Assembly (NCBI GenBank): GCA_905210085.1
Contig: CAJLVJ010000029.1
Location: 1 to 24,405, forward strand
From: an uncultured Collinsella sp.
Lineage (GTDB): Bacteria; Actinomycetota; Coriobacteriia; Coriobacteriales; Coriobacteriaceae
Direction of reading: 5' to 3'
Length of the DNA: 24,405 nt
Part shown: piece by piece, positions 1 through 6,009 of the stretch
Numbering within the stretch: the first letter of the stretch is position 1
Layout of the letters: each line of letters begins with the position of its first letter
Program-made: the position numbers and the translations under genes
Notes under the pieces: generated by a model
What the model saw: the letters and a program-made list of their open reading frames with translations, nothing else
The model's database searches: none
Told to the model about the DNA's origin: nothing

Positions 1-18
1 CATGCGAACCTCCAGTCC

Positions 19-35
19 GGACCGCCCCGCGGTCC
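19..35. terminator. Small GC hairpin, possible terminator
   Basis: A perfect 7-bp stem (GGACCGC, loop CCC, GCGGTCC) is followed on the + strand by AACTTTCT. It could end a gene lying left of the window. The T-run is poor, so the terminator call is weak. Confidence 0.35.
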
Positions 36-50
36 AACTTTCTGTCCGCA

Positions 51-106
51 CCCCCTTTGGCCGTCAAATGGCCCATTCTAGGAACTATTCCACCGCAACT
101 TAGATT
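51..106. repeat. Half copy of the TTGCGGTG palindromic repeat
   Basis: Bases 81-101 (GGAACTATTCCACCGCAACT and the following T) match the right arm of the two complete palindromes at 3309-3371 and 8895-8961. The preceding TTTGGCC...GGCCCATTC resembles their loops. No left arm is visible, so this copy looks truncated or decayed. It lies just downstream of the dipeptidase stop codon. Confidence 0.7.
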
Positions 107-122
107 GGGAAACCGCGTAATC

Positions 123-1559
123 TTAAAGTTCGAGCTCGTTGAGGCGCAGGATCGCCACGATATAGATCTTGAGCACCTGCTTGAGCTGCTCCTCGTTGGC
201 GCACTCGTTGGGGCCGTGCATCTGGCCGCCCCATGCGGGCAGCTCCAGGCCGGTCTCCTCTGGGCCAAACGAGACGGCGCGGGCAAAGTTGCGCGCATAC
301 GTGCCGCCGCCCATGGCAAAGGGCTCGGCATGCTTGCCCGTGAACTCGTTATAGGTATCGATAAGCGCCTTCACGGCCGGATCGTCGGCAGAGACCGAGA
401 ACGGCACCTTTGCACGACCCACACGGTACGTCACGCCAAAGCGCCCCACGAGCGGTTCGAGTTGCTCGCGGATGGTATCGGCACTCGTGCTATCGGGGAA
501 GCGCACATCGATGACCTGCTCAATGTAGCCATCCACCACGTGGATGACGCCGGGGTTGCAGGTGAGCGGGCCAAACGCCGGACTCGTCGCGTCGATACCC
601 AGGCCGCGGCCATAGGCGTCCGCATGGACAAATGCCAGAAACTTGACAAACTCGTGCTCGGCAGGCGTCAGCAGGCGCTCGTCGCGCGCACCAAACGCGT
701 CCTCGGCCTCACGCAGATACGCCACGATCAGGCCGACGGCATTGATCGTTCCCTCGGGCATCGAGGCATGACCGCCAATGCCGTGGGCGAAAATCTGCGC
801 ATGCCCGTTATCGAGTGCGGTGATCTCCAGGCGGTCGGCATTCTCAGCGGGTGCCGGCAGCTCATCGGCGGCAATCGCAAGCTCGCAGATAGACTGCGAC
901 GGAATGGCGTTGCTCGCCTCGGCACCGCTCCAGGACACAATACGGCCGCCGTCGATCTTGGGGCTCACAAACGTCGCCCCAAACTGACCCTTCTCGGCAT
1001 TGCAAACCGGGAACTCGGCATCGGGCGTAAATAGAAAGTCGGGGTCTGCGTGGTTCTCCAGATAATGGTGAACGTCGGACATGCCCACTTCCTCATCGCA
1101 GCCCAGCAGCGCACGGAAGGTATAGCGCGGCACAATGCCGTGCTTGAGCAGGTACGCGCCGGCGTAGAGCGACAGCACCGCCGGGCCCTTGTCGTCGATC
1201 ACGCCGCGGCCGAGCAGCCAGCCCTCGCGACGCTCCATCGCAAACGGGTCGGTATTCCAGCCGGGGCCGGCGGGTACCACGTCCACATGACAGATGGTCG
1301 CGAGCTGCTTATCGCCGCGGCCCGGGATATCGGCGATTCCCACAAAGCCCTCGTCATCGCTCGTCTGGTAGCCGAGCTTTTGCGCAATGCCGAGCGCGCA
1401 ATCGAGCGCATCACGGACCGGACGGCCAAACGGCGCACCGGGCTCCACATCGGCAGCAACGGCCACGGACGGATAGCTCACCAGCTGCTCGATATCGGCG
1501 ACGACATCCTCCCAGACCTCGTCGACATACTCAGCGACGCTCTGCTCCACCTGATTCAT
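123..1559 (-). CDS. M20-family (Sapep/PepV-like) dipeptidase
   Basis: Predicted cytoplasmic dinuclear-zinc peptidase of 478 aa that would cleave dipeptides or short peptides. Zinc-site motifs of the M20 family appear in order: CHVDVVP (His), GRGVIDDKGP (bridging Asp), GCDEEVG (catalytic and ligand Glu), TPDAEFP (Asp) and, near the C-terminus, GGQMHGPNE (His). Length fits the PepV/Sapep group (about 470 aa). The ATG at 1559 is chosen over an in-frame upstream start because AAGGAGGTCGTC sits directly before it. It lies 54 bp downstream of the HAD gene on the same strand, so the two are probably co-transcribed. The exact substrate (carnosine-like, beta-Ala-Xaa or general dipeptides) cannot be read from the sequence. 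Confidence 0.9.
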   Translation of the reverse strand: MNQVEQSVAEYVDEVWEDVVADIEQLVSYPSVAVAADVEPGAPFGRPVRDALDCALGIAQKLGYQTSDDEGFVGIADIPGRGDKQLATICHVDVVPAGPGWNTDPFAMERREGWLLGRGVIDDKGPAVLSLYAGAYLLKHGIVPRYTFRALLGCDEEVGMSDVHHYLENHADPDFLFTPDAEFPVCNAEKGQFGATFVSPKIDGGRIVSWSGAEASNAIPSQSICELAIAADELPAPAENADRLEITALDNGHAQIFAHGIGGHASMPEGTINAVGLIVAYLREAEDAFGARDERLLTPAEHEFVKFLAFVHADAYGRGLGIDATSPAFGPLTCNPGVIHVVDGYIEQVIDVRFPDSTSADTIREQLEPLVGRFGVTYRVGRAKVPFSVSADDPAVKALIDTYNEFTGKHAEPFAMGGGTYARNFARAVSFGPEETGLELPAWGGQMHGPNECANEEQLKQVLKIYIVAILRLNELEL

Positions 1560-1613
1560 GGACGACCTCCTTAGCAATGAGCGGCGAGCATGCCCGCCCC
1601 TCACATTACGTCA

Positions 1614-2276
1614 TTAGATAGCGAAAAGTTTAGCAAGCTCGGCCACCGAGTGCACCACCGCTTCGGCGCCCGCTGCCTCATGCTCGCCCGGCGCCGCCGC
1701 GCCCGAATAGATGCCGATGCACGGCACGCCCATTGCGTGCGCGCCCTCCACATCGTTAAAGCGATCGCCGATCATCACGGCATCGTCGGCCGTCGCGCCG
1801 AGCGCCGCCAGGGCATCGCGGACCGAATCGGCTTTGGTCTCGCGCCCCTGCGGCGGATTCATGCCAACCACCGCCTCAAACTGAGAAAGCTCCAGCTCAC
1901 GCACCATGTCGATGCACTTTGCCTCCATGCGCGACGTCGCCACGGCCATACGCTTGCCTTGGGCGACCAACCCATCCAGCAGCTCGGGGATCCCATCGAA
2001 CACGGGGTACTCCTCCGGTCCCAGTTCATCAAAAAAGGCGCGGTACTCGTCGGCCACCACAAGCGACTCCTCGCAGGAAAAGCCGTAAAAGTCGTGAAAG
2101 CTCTTCCACAGGGGCGGCCCGATCATGCGGCGCAGGTCACCCATCTGCGCCTCAGAAAACCCGCGCGCAGCCAGCGTCTTGCGCGTCGAGGTCATCACCG
2201 CCCGGCCCGTATCGGCCACCGTGCCATCGAAATCAAACAACACGACCGGCCGCCTGCGCATCTCCAGTGCCTCCAT
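1614..2276 (-). CDS. HAD-superfamily phosphatase (phosphoglycolate phosphatase-like)
   Basis: A 220-aa haloacid-dehalogenase hydrolase. Motif I is DFDGTVADTG (nucleophile and acid Asp), motif II the Ser/Thr in ATSRMEAK, motif III the Lys in GRETKADS, and motif IV GDRFNDVEGA. The helical cap between motifs I and II has the size of the Gph/PpaX/5'-nucleotidase group (subclass IA cap). It would dephosphorylate a small phosphorylated metabolite in the cytoplasm; the substrate is unknown. Start choice is ambiguous: ATGs at 2282, 2276 and 2261 all lie within one short stretch. 2276 is preferred because GAGGA lies 6 nt upstream. First gene of a probable two-gene operon with the dipeptidase, and divergent from the DegV gene. 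Confidence 0.85.
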   Translation of the reverse strand: MEALEMRRRPVVLFDFDGTVADTGRAVMTSTRKTLAARGFSEAQMGDLRRMIGPPLWKSFHDFYGFSCEESLVVADEYRAFFDELGPEEYPVFDGIPELLDGLVAQGKRMAVATSRMEAKCIDMVRELELSQFEAVVGMNPPQGRETKADSVRDALAALGATADDAVMIGDRFNDVEGAHAMGVPCIGIYSGAAAPGEHEAAGAEAVVHSVAELAKLFAI

Positions 2277-2324
2277 CGGCATTCCTCTTCCCCAGTTGAC
2301 GATTTCCACACCGACACTTCAAAC

Positions 2325-2340
2325 TGTTGACTATTCAACA
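2325..2340. promoter_or_regulatory. Palindrome in the divergent HAD/degV promoter region
   Basis: TGTTGA-CTAT-TCAACA is a perfect 6-bp inverted repeat with a 4-nt spacer, lying midway between two divergent genes. A TATACT sequence (2371-2376) that could be a -10 box for the + gene lies downstream, without a convincing -35. The position suits an operator or promoter element for either direction; this is inference. Confidence 0.35.
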
Positions 2341-2432
2341 ATTGAACCTAGTAATGTGGAACGACTCTACTATACTTGTCGCACTTTGCTTTCAGAAGGC
2401 GGCGCGCAAGCGCCCCAACGAAAGGTGCAATT

Positions 2433-3293
2433 ATGTCTTTTGCCATCATAACCGACTCCACGTCGGACATCTCCCCCGCCCGCGCCCAAGAGCTCGGCAT
2501 TTACGTGATTCCGCTGCATGTGATTATCGAGGGCGAGGACCTGCTCGACCAGGTGCAGATTACCGCCCAGGAGTACGTCGCCCGCATGGCCGGCTCCGAG
2601 CAGCTGCCGCACACCTCGCAGCCGAGCGCCGGCGAGTTCAAGGCGCTCTTTGACCGCGTGCTCGCCGACGGCCACGACAGCGCCATCTTTATCTCGCTGT
2701 GCAGCGAGTGGTCCGCCTGCTATGCCAACGCCAGCCTGACGGCCGAAACGCACGAGCTCGACGTGCGCTGCATCGACTCGCGCACCGGCTCGGGCGCCGA
2801 GGGCCTGCTGGTGGAGTACGCGCTGGCCATGCGCGAGGACGGCCGCAGCCTGGACGAGACCGAGGCGCAGATCCGCGCGACGCTGCCCGACGCCCACCTG
2901 CTGCTGATTCCCCGCACGCTCGAGAACCTCGTTAAGAACGGCCGTGCGCCCAAGCTCGCCGGCCAGCTCACACAGATGCTCAACATTCGCCTGGCCGTTT
3001 CGCCGGAGTGGAAATCGGGCGAGATCAAGGCCATCAAGAAGGGCCGCGGAGCCAAGCGCATCGTTGCGAACACCATGGCCGATTGCCTCGCATTTTTGAC
3101 CGAGCATCCGGGCTCCAGCGTTCGCGTGCTCACGACCGGTGCTGCCGAGGAGCAGGAACTCGTTAACCAAGCGCTCGCAGGCCAGAACTACGTAGACGCC
3201 GGCACCGGCCCCATCGGCTGCACCATCGCCACCCACGTAGGCGTCGATGCCATCGCCATCAGCTACTGCCCCCGCTACCAGCCCATCCACTAG
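2433..3293 (+). CDS. DegV family protein (FakB-like fatty-acid-binding protein)
   Basis: A 286-aa DegV/EDD-fold protein. Members bind a fatty acid and present it to the kinase FakA, giving acyl-phosphate for phospholipid synthesis. Visible motifs: N-terminal ITDSTSDIS, TSQPSAGEF (lipid-pocket Thr-Ser), the conserved IDSRTGS segment, LENLVKNGRAPK in place of the more usual Leu-Lys-Gly-Gly-Arg, and near the C-terminus CTIATHVGVDAI in place of the usual THxGPG. The ATG at 2433 is chosen because the protein then begins directly at the first beta-strand and GAAAGG lies upstream. No fakA-type kinase gene is in the window. It is convergent with the LOG gene, and palindromic repeats fill the space between them. 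Confidence 0.88.
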   Translation: MSFAIITDSTSDISPARAQELGIYVIPLHVIIEGEDLLDQVQITAQEYVARMAGSEQLPHTSQPSAGEFKALFDRVLADGHDSAIFISLCSEWSACYANASLTAETHELDVRCIDSRTGSGAEGLLVEYALAMREDGRSLDETEAQIRATLPDAHLLLIPRTLENLVKNGRAPKLAGQLTQMLNIRLAVSPEWKSGEIKAIKKGRGAKRIVANTMADCLAFLTEHPGSSVRVLTTGAAEEQELVNQALAGQNYVDAGTGPIGCTIATHVGVDAIAISYCPRYQPIH

Positions 3294-3308
3294 GGGCACC
3301 TTTACCAC

Positions 3309-3371
3309 TTGCGGTGGAATAGGGACTGTTTTTGGCTCATCAGCCGCAAATCAATCCCTATTCCACCGCAA
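3309..3371. repeat. TTGCGGTG palindromic repeat, complete copy
   Basis: Left arm TTGCGGTGGAATAGGGA (3309-3325) and right arm (3355-3371) are perfect 17-bp inverted repeats around a 29-nt loop. The loop has a small internal stem (GGC-tcatca-GCC, flanked by TT and AA). It shares architecture with the copy at 8895-8961. It lies 15 bp after the DegV stop codon. Confidence 0.85.
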
Positions 3372-3373
3372 CT

Positions 3374-3456
3374 TAGAAGCAGTTCATTTGGGACGGGGCT
3401 AAAAGACTGGCATGTAACGTTACGCACCGGTCTTTTAGCCTCATCCCATTTTAGCT
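3374..3456. repeat. GTAG/GGGACG hairpin unit (REP-like), possible shared terminator
   Basis: A long hairpin spans 3389-3448: TGGGA/TCCCA at the base, then GGCTAAAAGACTGG (3397-3410) paired with CCGGTCTTTTAGCC (3427-3440), with a self-complementary GTAACGTTAC in the loop. On the minus strand it is preceded by GTAG (3453-3456); on the plus strand by the variant GCAG. The plus strand continues CCCATTTTAG, so it could also end DegV transcription, and it separates two convergent genes. Confidence 0.7.
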
Positions 3457-3459
3457 ACT

Positions 3460-4218
3460 CTACATCAGCCCGCTCAGGGCGATGTCGACAGCCTCGTTGA
3501 GGTCATCGGTGATGTGCACCAGCTCCGGATCGAGCGGGCTAATCATACCGGCGTCCATCACCGGGCCGTTGAGCCAGTCGAACAGGCCCTGCCAGTACTC
3601 GGTACCCACCAAAACGAGCGGCATACGCTTGACCTTGTGCGTCTGCACCAGCGTGAGCACCTCGAACATCTCGTCGAGCGTACCAAAACCACCGGGAAAC
3701 ACGATGGCGCCCGAGCTGTATTTGGCGAACATGGTCTTGCGCACAAAGAAGTAGCGGAAGTCCATGCCAAGGTTCACGTATTTGTTGAGCCCGTGCTCGT
3801 GCGGAAGCTCGATACCCAAGCCGACCGACTTGCCGTTGGCACTCGCCGCTCCCCTGTTGGCCGCCTCCATGACGCCGGGACCGCCGCCGGTGATAACCGC
3901 CACGCCGCGCTGGGCAATCTTGCGCCCAACGGTGCGCGCCGCCTTGTAGAGCGGATCTGTCTTGGGCGTGCGGGCGCTGCCGAAGATGGTCACCGCAGGG
4001 CCAAGCTCGGCAAGCGCGCCAAAGCCATCGACGAACTCGGCCTGAATGCGCAGCACGCGCCAGGGATCGGCGTGCAGCCAGTCGGTCGAGTCTTCGGGCG
4101 CCAGCAGGTTGGCGTAGGTGTTGTCCTTAGGAATCATGGGGCCGCGCATGACCACGGGGCCACGTCGGTACGTCTCGTCGTAGGCCGGCTCGCCCTCGAC
4201 GTTCTCATTCTTAATCAT
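3460..4218 (-). CDS. LOG family (TIGR00730-type) Rossmann-fold protein
   Basis: A 252-aa protein of the LONELY GUY family, often misnamed lysine decarboxylase. Characterised members are cytokinin-riboside 5'-monophosphate phosphoribohydrolases, releasing a base from a nucleoside monophosphate. Signature motifs are GGGPGVMEAANRGA (phosphate-binding loop) and FPGGFGTLDEMFE (the PGGxGTxxE motif with the catalytic Glu). The N-terminal 70 residues before the Rossmann fold are longer than in short LOG proteins, as in the larger bacterial subgroup. Start 4218 has AGGAG six nucleotides upstream. It follows tgt on the same strand, but a hairpin between them suggests partial separation. The physiological substrate is unknown. 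Confidence 0.88.
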   Translation of the reverse strand: MIKNENVEGEPAYDETYRRGPVVMRGPMIPKDNTYANLLAPEDSTDWLHADPWRVLRIQAEFVDGFGALAELGPAVTIFGSARTPKTDPLYKAARTVGRKIAQRGVAVITGGGPGVMEAANRGAASANGKSVGLGIELPHEHGLNKYVNLGMDFRYFFVRKTMFAKYSSGAIVFPGGFGTLDEMFEVLTLVQTHKVKRMPLVLVGTEYWQGLFDWLNGPVMDAGMISPLDPELVHITDDLNEAVDIALSGLM

Positions 4219-4231
4219 GGGGTACTCCTAT

Positions 4232-4280
4232 CGAAAATAGAAACGGGCGGGGGCGACGCCATGCGTCAAACACCCGCCCG
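4232..4280 (-). terminator. Rho-independent terminator after tgt
   Basis: CGGGCGGG (4244-4251) and CCCGCCCG (4273-4280) form a perfect 8-bp GC stem. The loop carries a second small stem (GACGC-cat-GCGTC). Read on the minus strand, the stem is followed by the T-rich TTTCTATTTTCG. It sits between the tgt stop and the LOG start. Confidence 0.65.
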
Positions 4281-4352
4281 AACATCAACTATTCGGTATG
4301 GTACCCACGATGCGTTATGCGCTTGCAAGGCATCGGTCAGCGGTCGCAGCTC

Positions 4353-5492
4353 TTAGTAATCCACCGCCGCAGGACTATTCATCCAGTCGCTCACGAACGC
4401 ACCGTAACGGCCCTCGATAATGGCCTGGCGGGCACGCTGCATAAGGTTGAGCAGGTAGTAGACGTTGTGCATCGACAGCAGAATGCCGCCGAGCATCTCC
4501 TTCTGCGTGACCATGTGACGGATGAGCGCACGGCTGTAGCCGCCCGTGCACACCGGGCAGGTGCAAGTGGGATCGATGGGGCCGTCGTCGTGCGCAAAAC
4601 GCGCGTTACGGAAGTTGAGGCGACCCTCACTCGAGAACGCCGTGCCCATGCGGCCGGTGCGCGTCGGCAGCACGCAGTCGAACATGTCGATGCCCACACC
4701 CACACCGCGCACGAGGGTGGTGGGGCTGCCGACGCCCATCAGGTAGCGCGGCTTGTGCTTGGGCATATACTCGCTCGCGAGCGGCGCCAGCGTCTCGAAC
4801 ATGGTCTCGTGGTCCTCGCCCACCGAGTAGCCGCCAATGCCGTAGCCCGGGAAGTCGCCGCACTCCTCCAGATGGCGCAGCGAGCGCAGGCGCAGGTCCA
4901 GGTGCATGCCGCCCTGGACGATGCCAAAGAGCGCCTGGTCATCGCGGGTATGAGCCTTATAGCAGCACTCGGCCCACATGCTCGACAGCTCAACGGCGCG
5001 CTCGACGTAGGCGCGCGTGGCGGGATAGCCCGGGCACTGGTCGAGCTGCATGCAGATGTCGGAACCGAGCTTCATGGCGATTTCCATGTTGTCCTCGGGC
5101 GTCCAGAACACGTGGCGGCCGTCGTAGTCATTGACGATAAAGCGCACGCCCTCGTCGGTGAGCTTGACGGCGTCGTTGTGGCTGAACACCTGGAAGCCGC
5201 CCGAGTCGGTAAGAATGGGGCCATGCCAGTTCATAAACTTGTGCAGGCCGCCCAGCTCGGCGATGGTGTCCTCGCCGGGGCGCATGGACAGGTGATAGGT
5301 ATTGGCAAGCACGATCTGGGCGCCGAGTTGCTTGACGGTCTCGGTAGGGATGCCCTTGACGTTTGCCTTGGTGCCCACGGGCATAAAGATCGGCGTCTCG
5401 ATGTCGCCGTGCGGGGTATGCAGCACGCCGGCACGCGCGTGCGTCGTCGGATCCTCGGCGATCAGGTCGAATTTAAAAAGACTCTGGTCCAT
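4353..5492 (-). CDS. tgt: Queuine/preQ1 tRNA-ribosyltransferase (Tgt)
   Basis: A 379-aa bacterial tRNA-guanine transglycosylase, which swaps guanine-34 of GUN-anticodon tRNAs (Asp, Asn, His, Tyr) for preQ1. Motifs: TYHLSMRPG, the general-base segment TDSGGFQVFS (Asp about residue 96), FGIVQGGMHLDLR, YLMGVGSP, GIDMFDCVLPTRTGRMG (nucleophilic Asp), and the zinc site CTCPVC with a downstream His in LIRHM. Length matches the family. ATG 5492 has AAGGAG nine nucleotides upstream. A TATAAT -10 lies about 40 bp upstream and an 8-bp microsatellite lies further upstream. The next enzymes of the pathway, queA and queH, are 4-6 kb away on the same strand. Confidence 0.97.
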   Translation of the reverse strand: MDQSLFKFDLIAEDPTTHARAGVLHTPHGDIETPIFMPVGTKANVKGIPTETVKQLGAQIVLANTYHLSMRPGEDTIAELGGLHKFMNWHGPILTDSGGFQVFSHNDAVKLTDEGVRFIVNDYDGRHVFWTPEDNMEIAMKLGSDICMQLDQCPGYPATRAYVERAVELSSMWAECCYKAHTRDDQALFGIVQGGMHLDLRLRSLRHLEECGDFPGYGIGGYSVGEDHETMFETLAPLASEYMPKHKPRYLMGVGSPTTLVRGVGVGIDMFDCVLPTRTGRMGTAFSSEGRLNFRNARFAHDDGPIDPTCTCPVCTGGYSRALIRHMVTQKEMLGGILLSMHNVYYLLNLMQRARQAIIEGRYGAFVSDWMNSPAAVDY

Positions 5493-5529
5493 AAACTGGA
5501 ACTCCTTGGTTGCGGTTCATACGCAAACC

Positions 5530-5535
5530 ATTATA
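5530..5535 (-). promoter_or_regulatory. -10 box of the tgt promoter
   Basis: On the minus strand this reads TATAAT, a perfect -10 hexamer, 38-43 nt before the tgt start codon. No good -35 sits 16-18 nt upstream, so the promoter may be weak or activator-dependent. Confidence 0.55.
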
Positions 5536-5570
5536 CGGGCAACCCGCAAGGAGCACCGACTCGACAGAAA

Positions 5571-5603
5571 CTGGTGCAAAGGAAACCTGCCCCCTTGCAC
5601 CAA
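5571..5603. repeat. TGGTGCAA inverted repeat
   Basis: TGGTGCAA (5572-5579) and TTGCACCA (5595-5602) are perfect arms. After one mismatch the stem continues with GG/CC around the loop AAACCTGCC. Its right arm merges into the microsatellite at 5596, so the palindrome may have seeded that repeat. It is distinct from the other two palindrome families in the window. Confidence 0.65.
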
Positions 5604-5651
5604 TGCACCAATGCTCCAATGCACCAATGCACCAATGCACCAATGCACCAG
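5596..5651. repeat. 8-bp tandem repeat (TGCACCAA) x7
   Basis: Seven head-to-tail units of TGCACCAA. The third unit is TGCTCCAA and the last ends in G. The array lies about 105-160 bp upstream of the tgt start codon and 60-120 bp upstream of its -10 box, in non-coding DNA. Confidence 0.9.
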
Positions 5652-5662
5652 GATAAAATGAT

Positions 5663-5820
5663 AGCCGTTGGGGACGTTCTTAAACGACTAGTTGTTGGGG
5701 ACAGCCTTCAGCGCCATCTTGCAAAGGAGTGTCCCAATCTTTCGGCACTTAGGGACTGTCCCCAAGTGCCGACAAGACTGTCCCCTCCGACTAGTCATTT
5801 AAGAACGTCCCCAACGACTA
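5663..5820. repeat. GTAG/GGGGACGTTC hairpin (REP-like), long copy with nested insert
   Basis: A 27-nt arm (5666-5692, beginning CGTTGGGGACGTTC) pairs with 5790-5816 at 26 of 27 positions. GTAG flanks the foot on the minus strand (5817-5820). Between the arms lie 97 bp of further nested palindromes: GGGGACAG/CTGTCCCC (5697-5704 with 5778-5785) and CGGCACTT/AAGTGCCG enclosing GGGAC/GTCCC (5744-5772). The second copy (8983-9034) has only a 16-nt loop here, so the interior looks inserted. Confidence 0.85.
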
Positions 5821-6008
5821 CTTTTCGTCAGCAACGCAAACGCCGATGCCCTGGCAACGCCAGCGAGCGGTCGCCAGGGCGAACAAATTGGCATGAAAAG
5901 AGGGCGGCATAGACCTTCTGGTCATGCCGCCCTCTTTGAATGACAAGTTGTCGCCCTGGTGACCGCGCAGCGTCGGCCCGTTAGGGCGTTTGGTAAAACG
6001 CCGTAACT
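5817..6008. repeat. Conserved-loop structured module, copy 1
   Basis: Directly adjoins the hairpin above. Order on +: ACTACTTTTCGT, ACGCAAACGCCGATG, a long hairpin, GCAGCGTCGGCC, then a terminal hairpin. The long hairpin has an outer stem at 5867-5886/5948-5966 (about 19 bp, one bulge, one G-U) and an inner stem AAAGAGGGCGGCAT (5897-5910) with 5924-5937, capped by GACC-TTCT-GGTC. The terminal hairpin is 5980-6007. It starts two bases from the SDR stop codon. On the minus strand the inner stem ends in CTCTTTTC, so it may also terminate SDR transcription. A copy with different stems lies at 9034-9221. Confidence 0.8.
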
Positions 6009-6009
6009 C

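Noticed and set aside
5596..5651. Possible CRISPR array
   Set aside because: The units are 8 bp and directly adjacent, with no spacers and no cas genes nearby. It is a simple tandem repeat.
4317..5912. Long open frame on + opposite tgt, about 530 codons
   Set aside because: It mirrors the unmistakable tgt gene in a GC-rich genome, its His/Arg/Ala-rich translation has no domain, and it runs through the microsatellite and repeats. The same applies to other long frames opposite the dipeptidase, MetRS-like, queA and fbp genes.
5663..6008. Insertion sequence or transposon with its own transposase
   Set aside because: No reading frame with transposase motifs exists in the repeat region. The element is non-coding and would need a transposase supplied from elsewhere.
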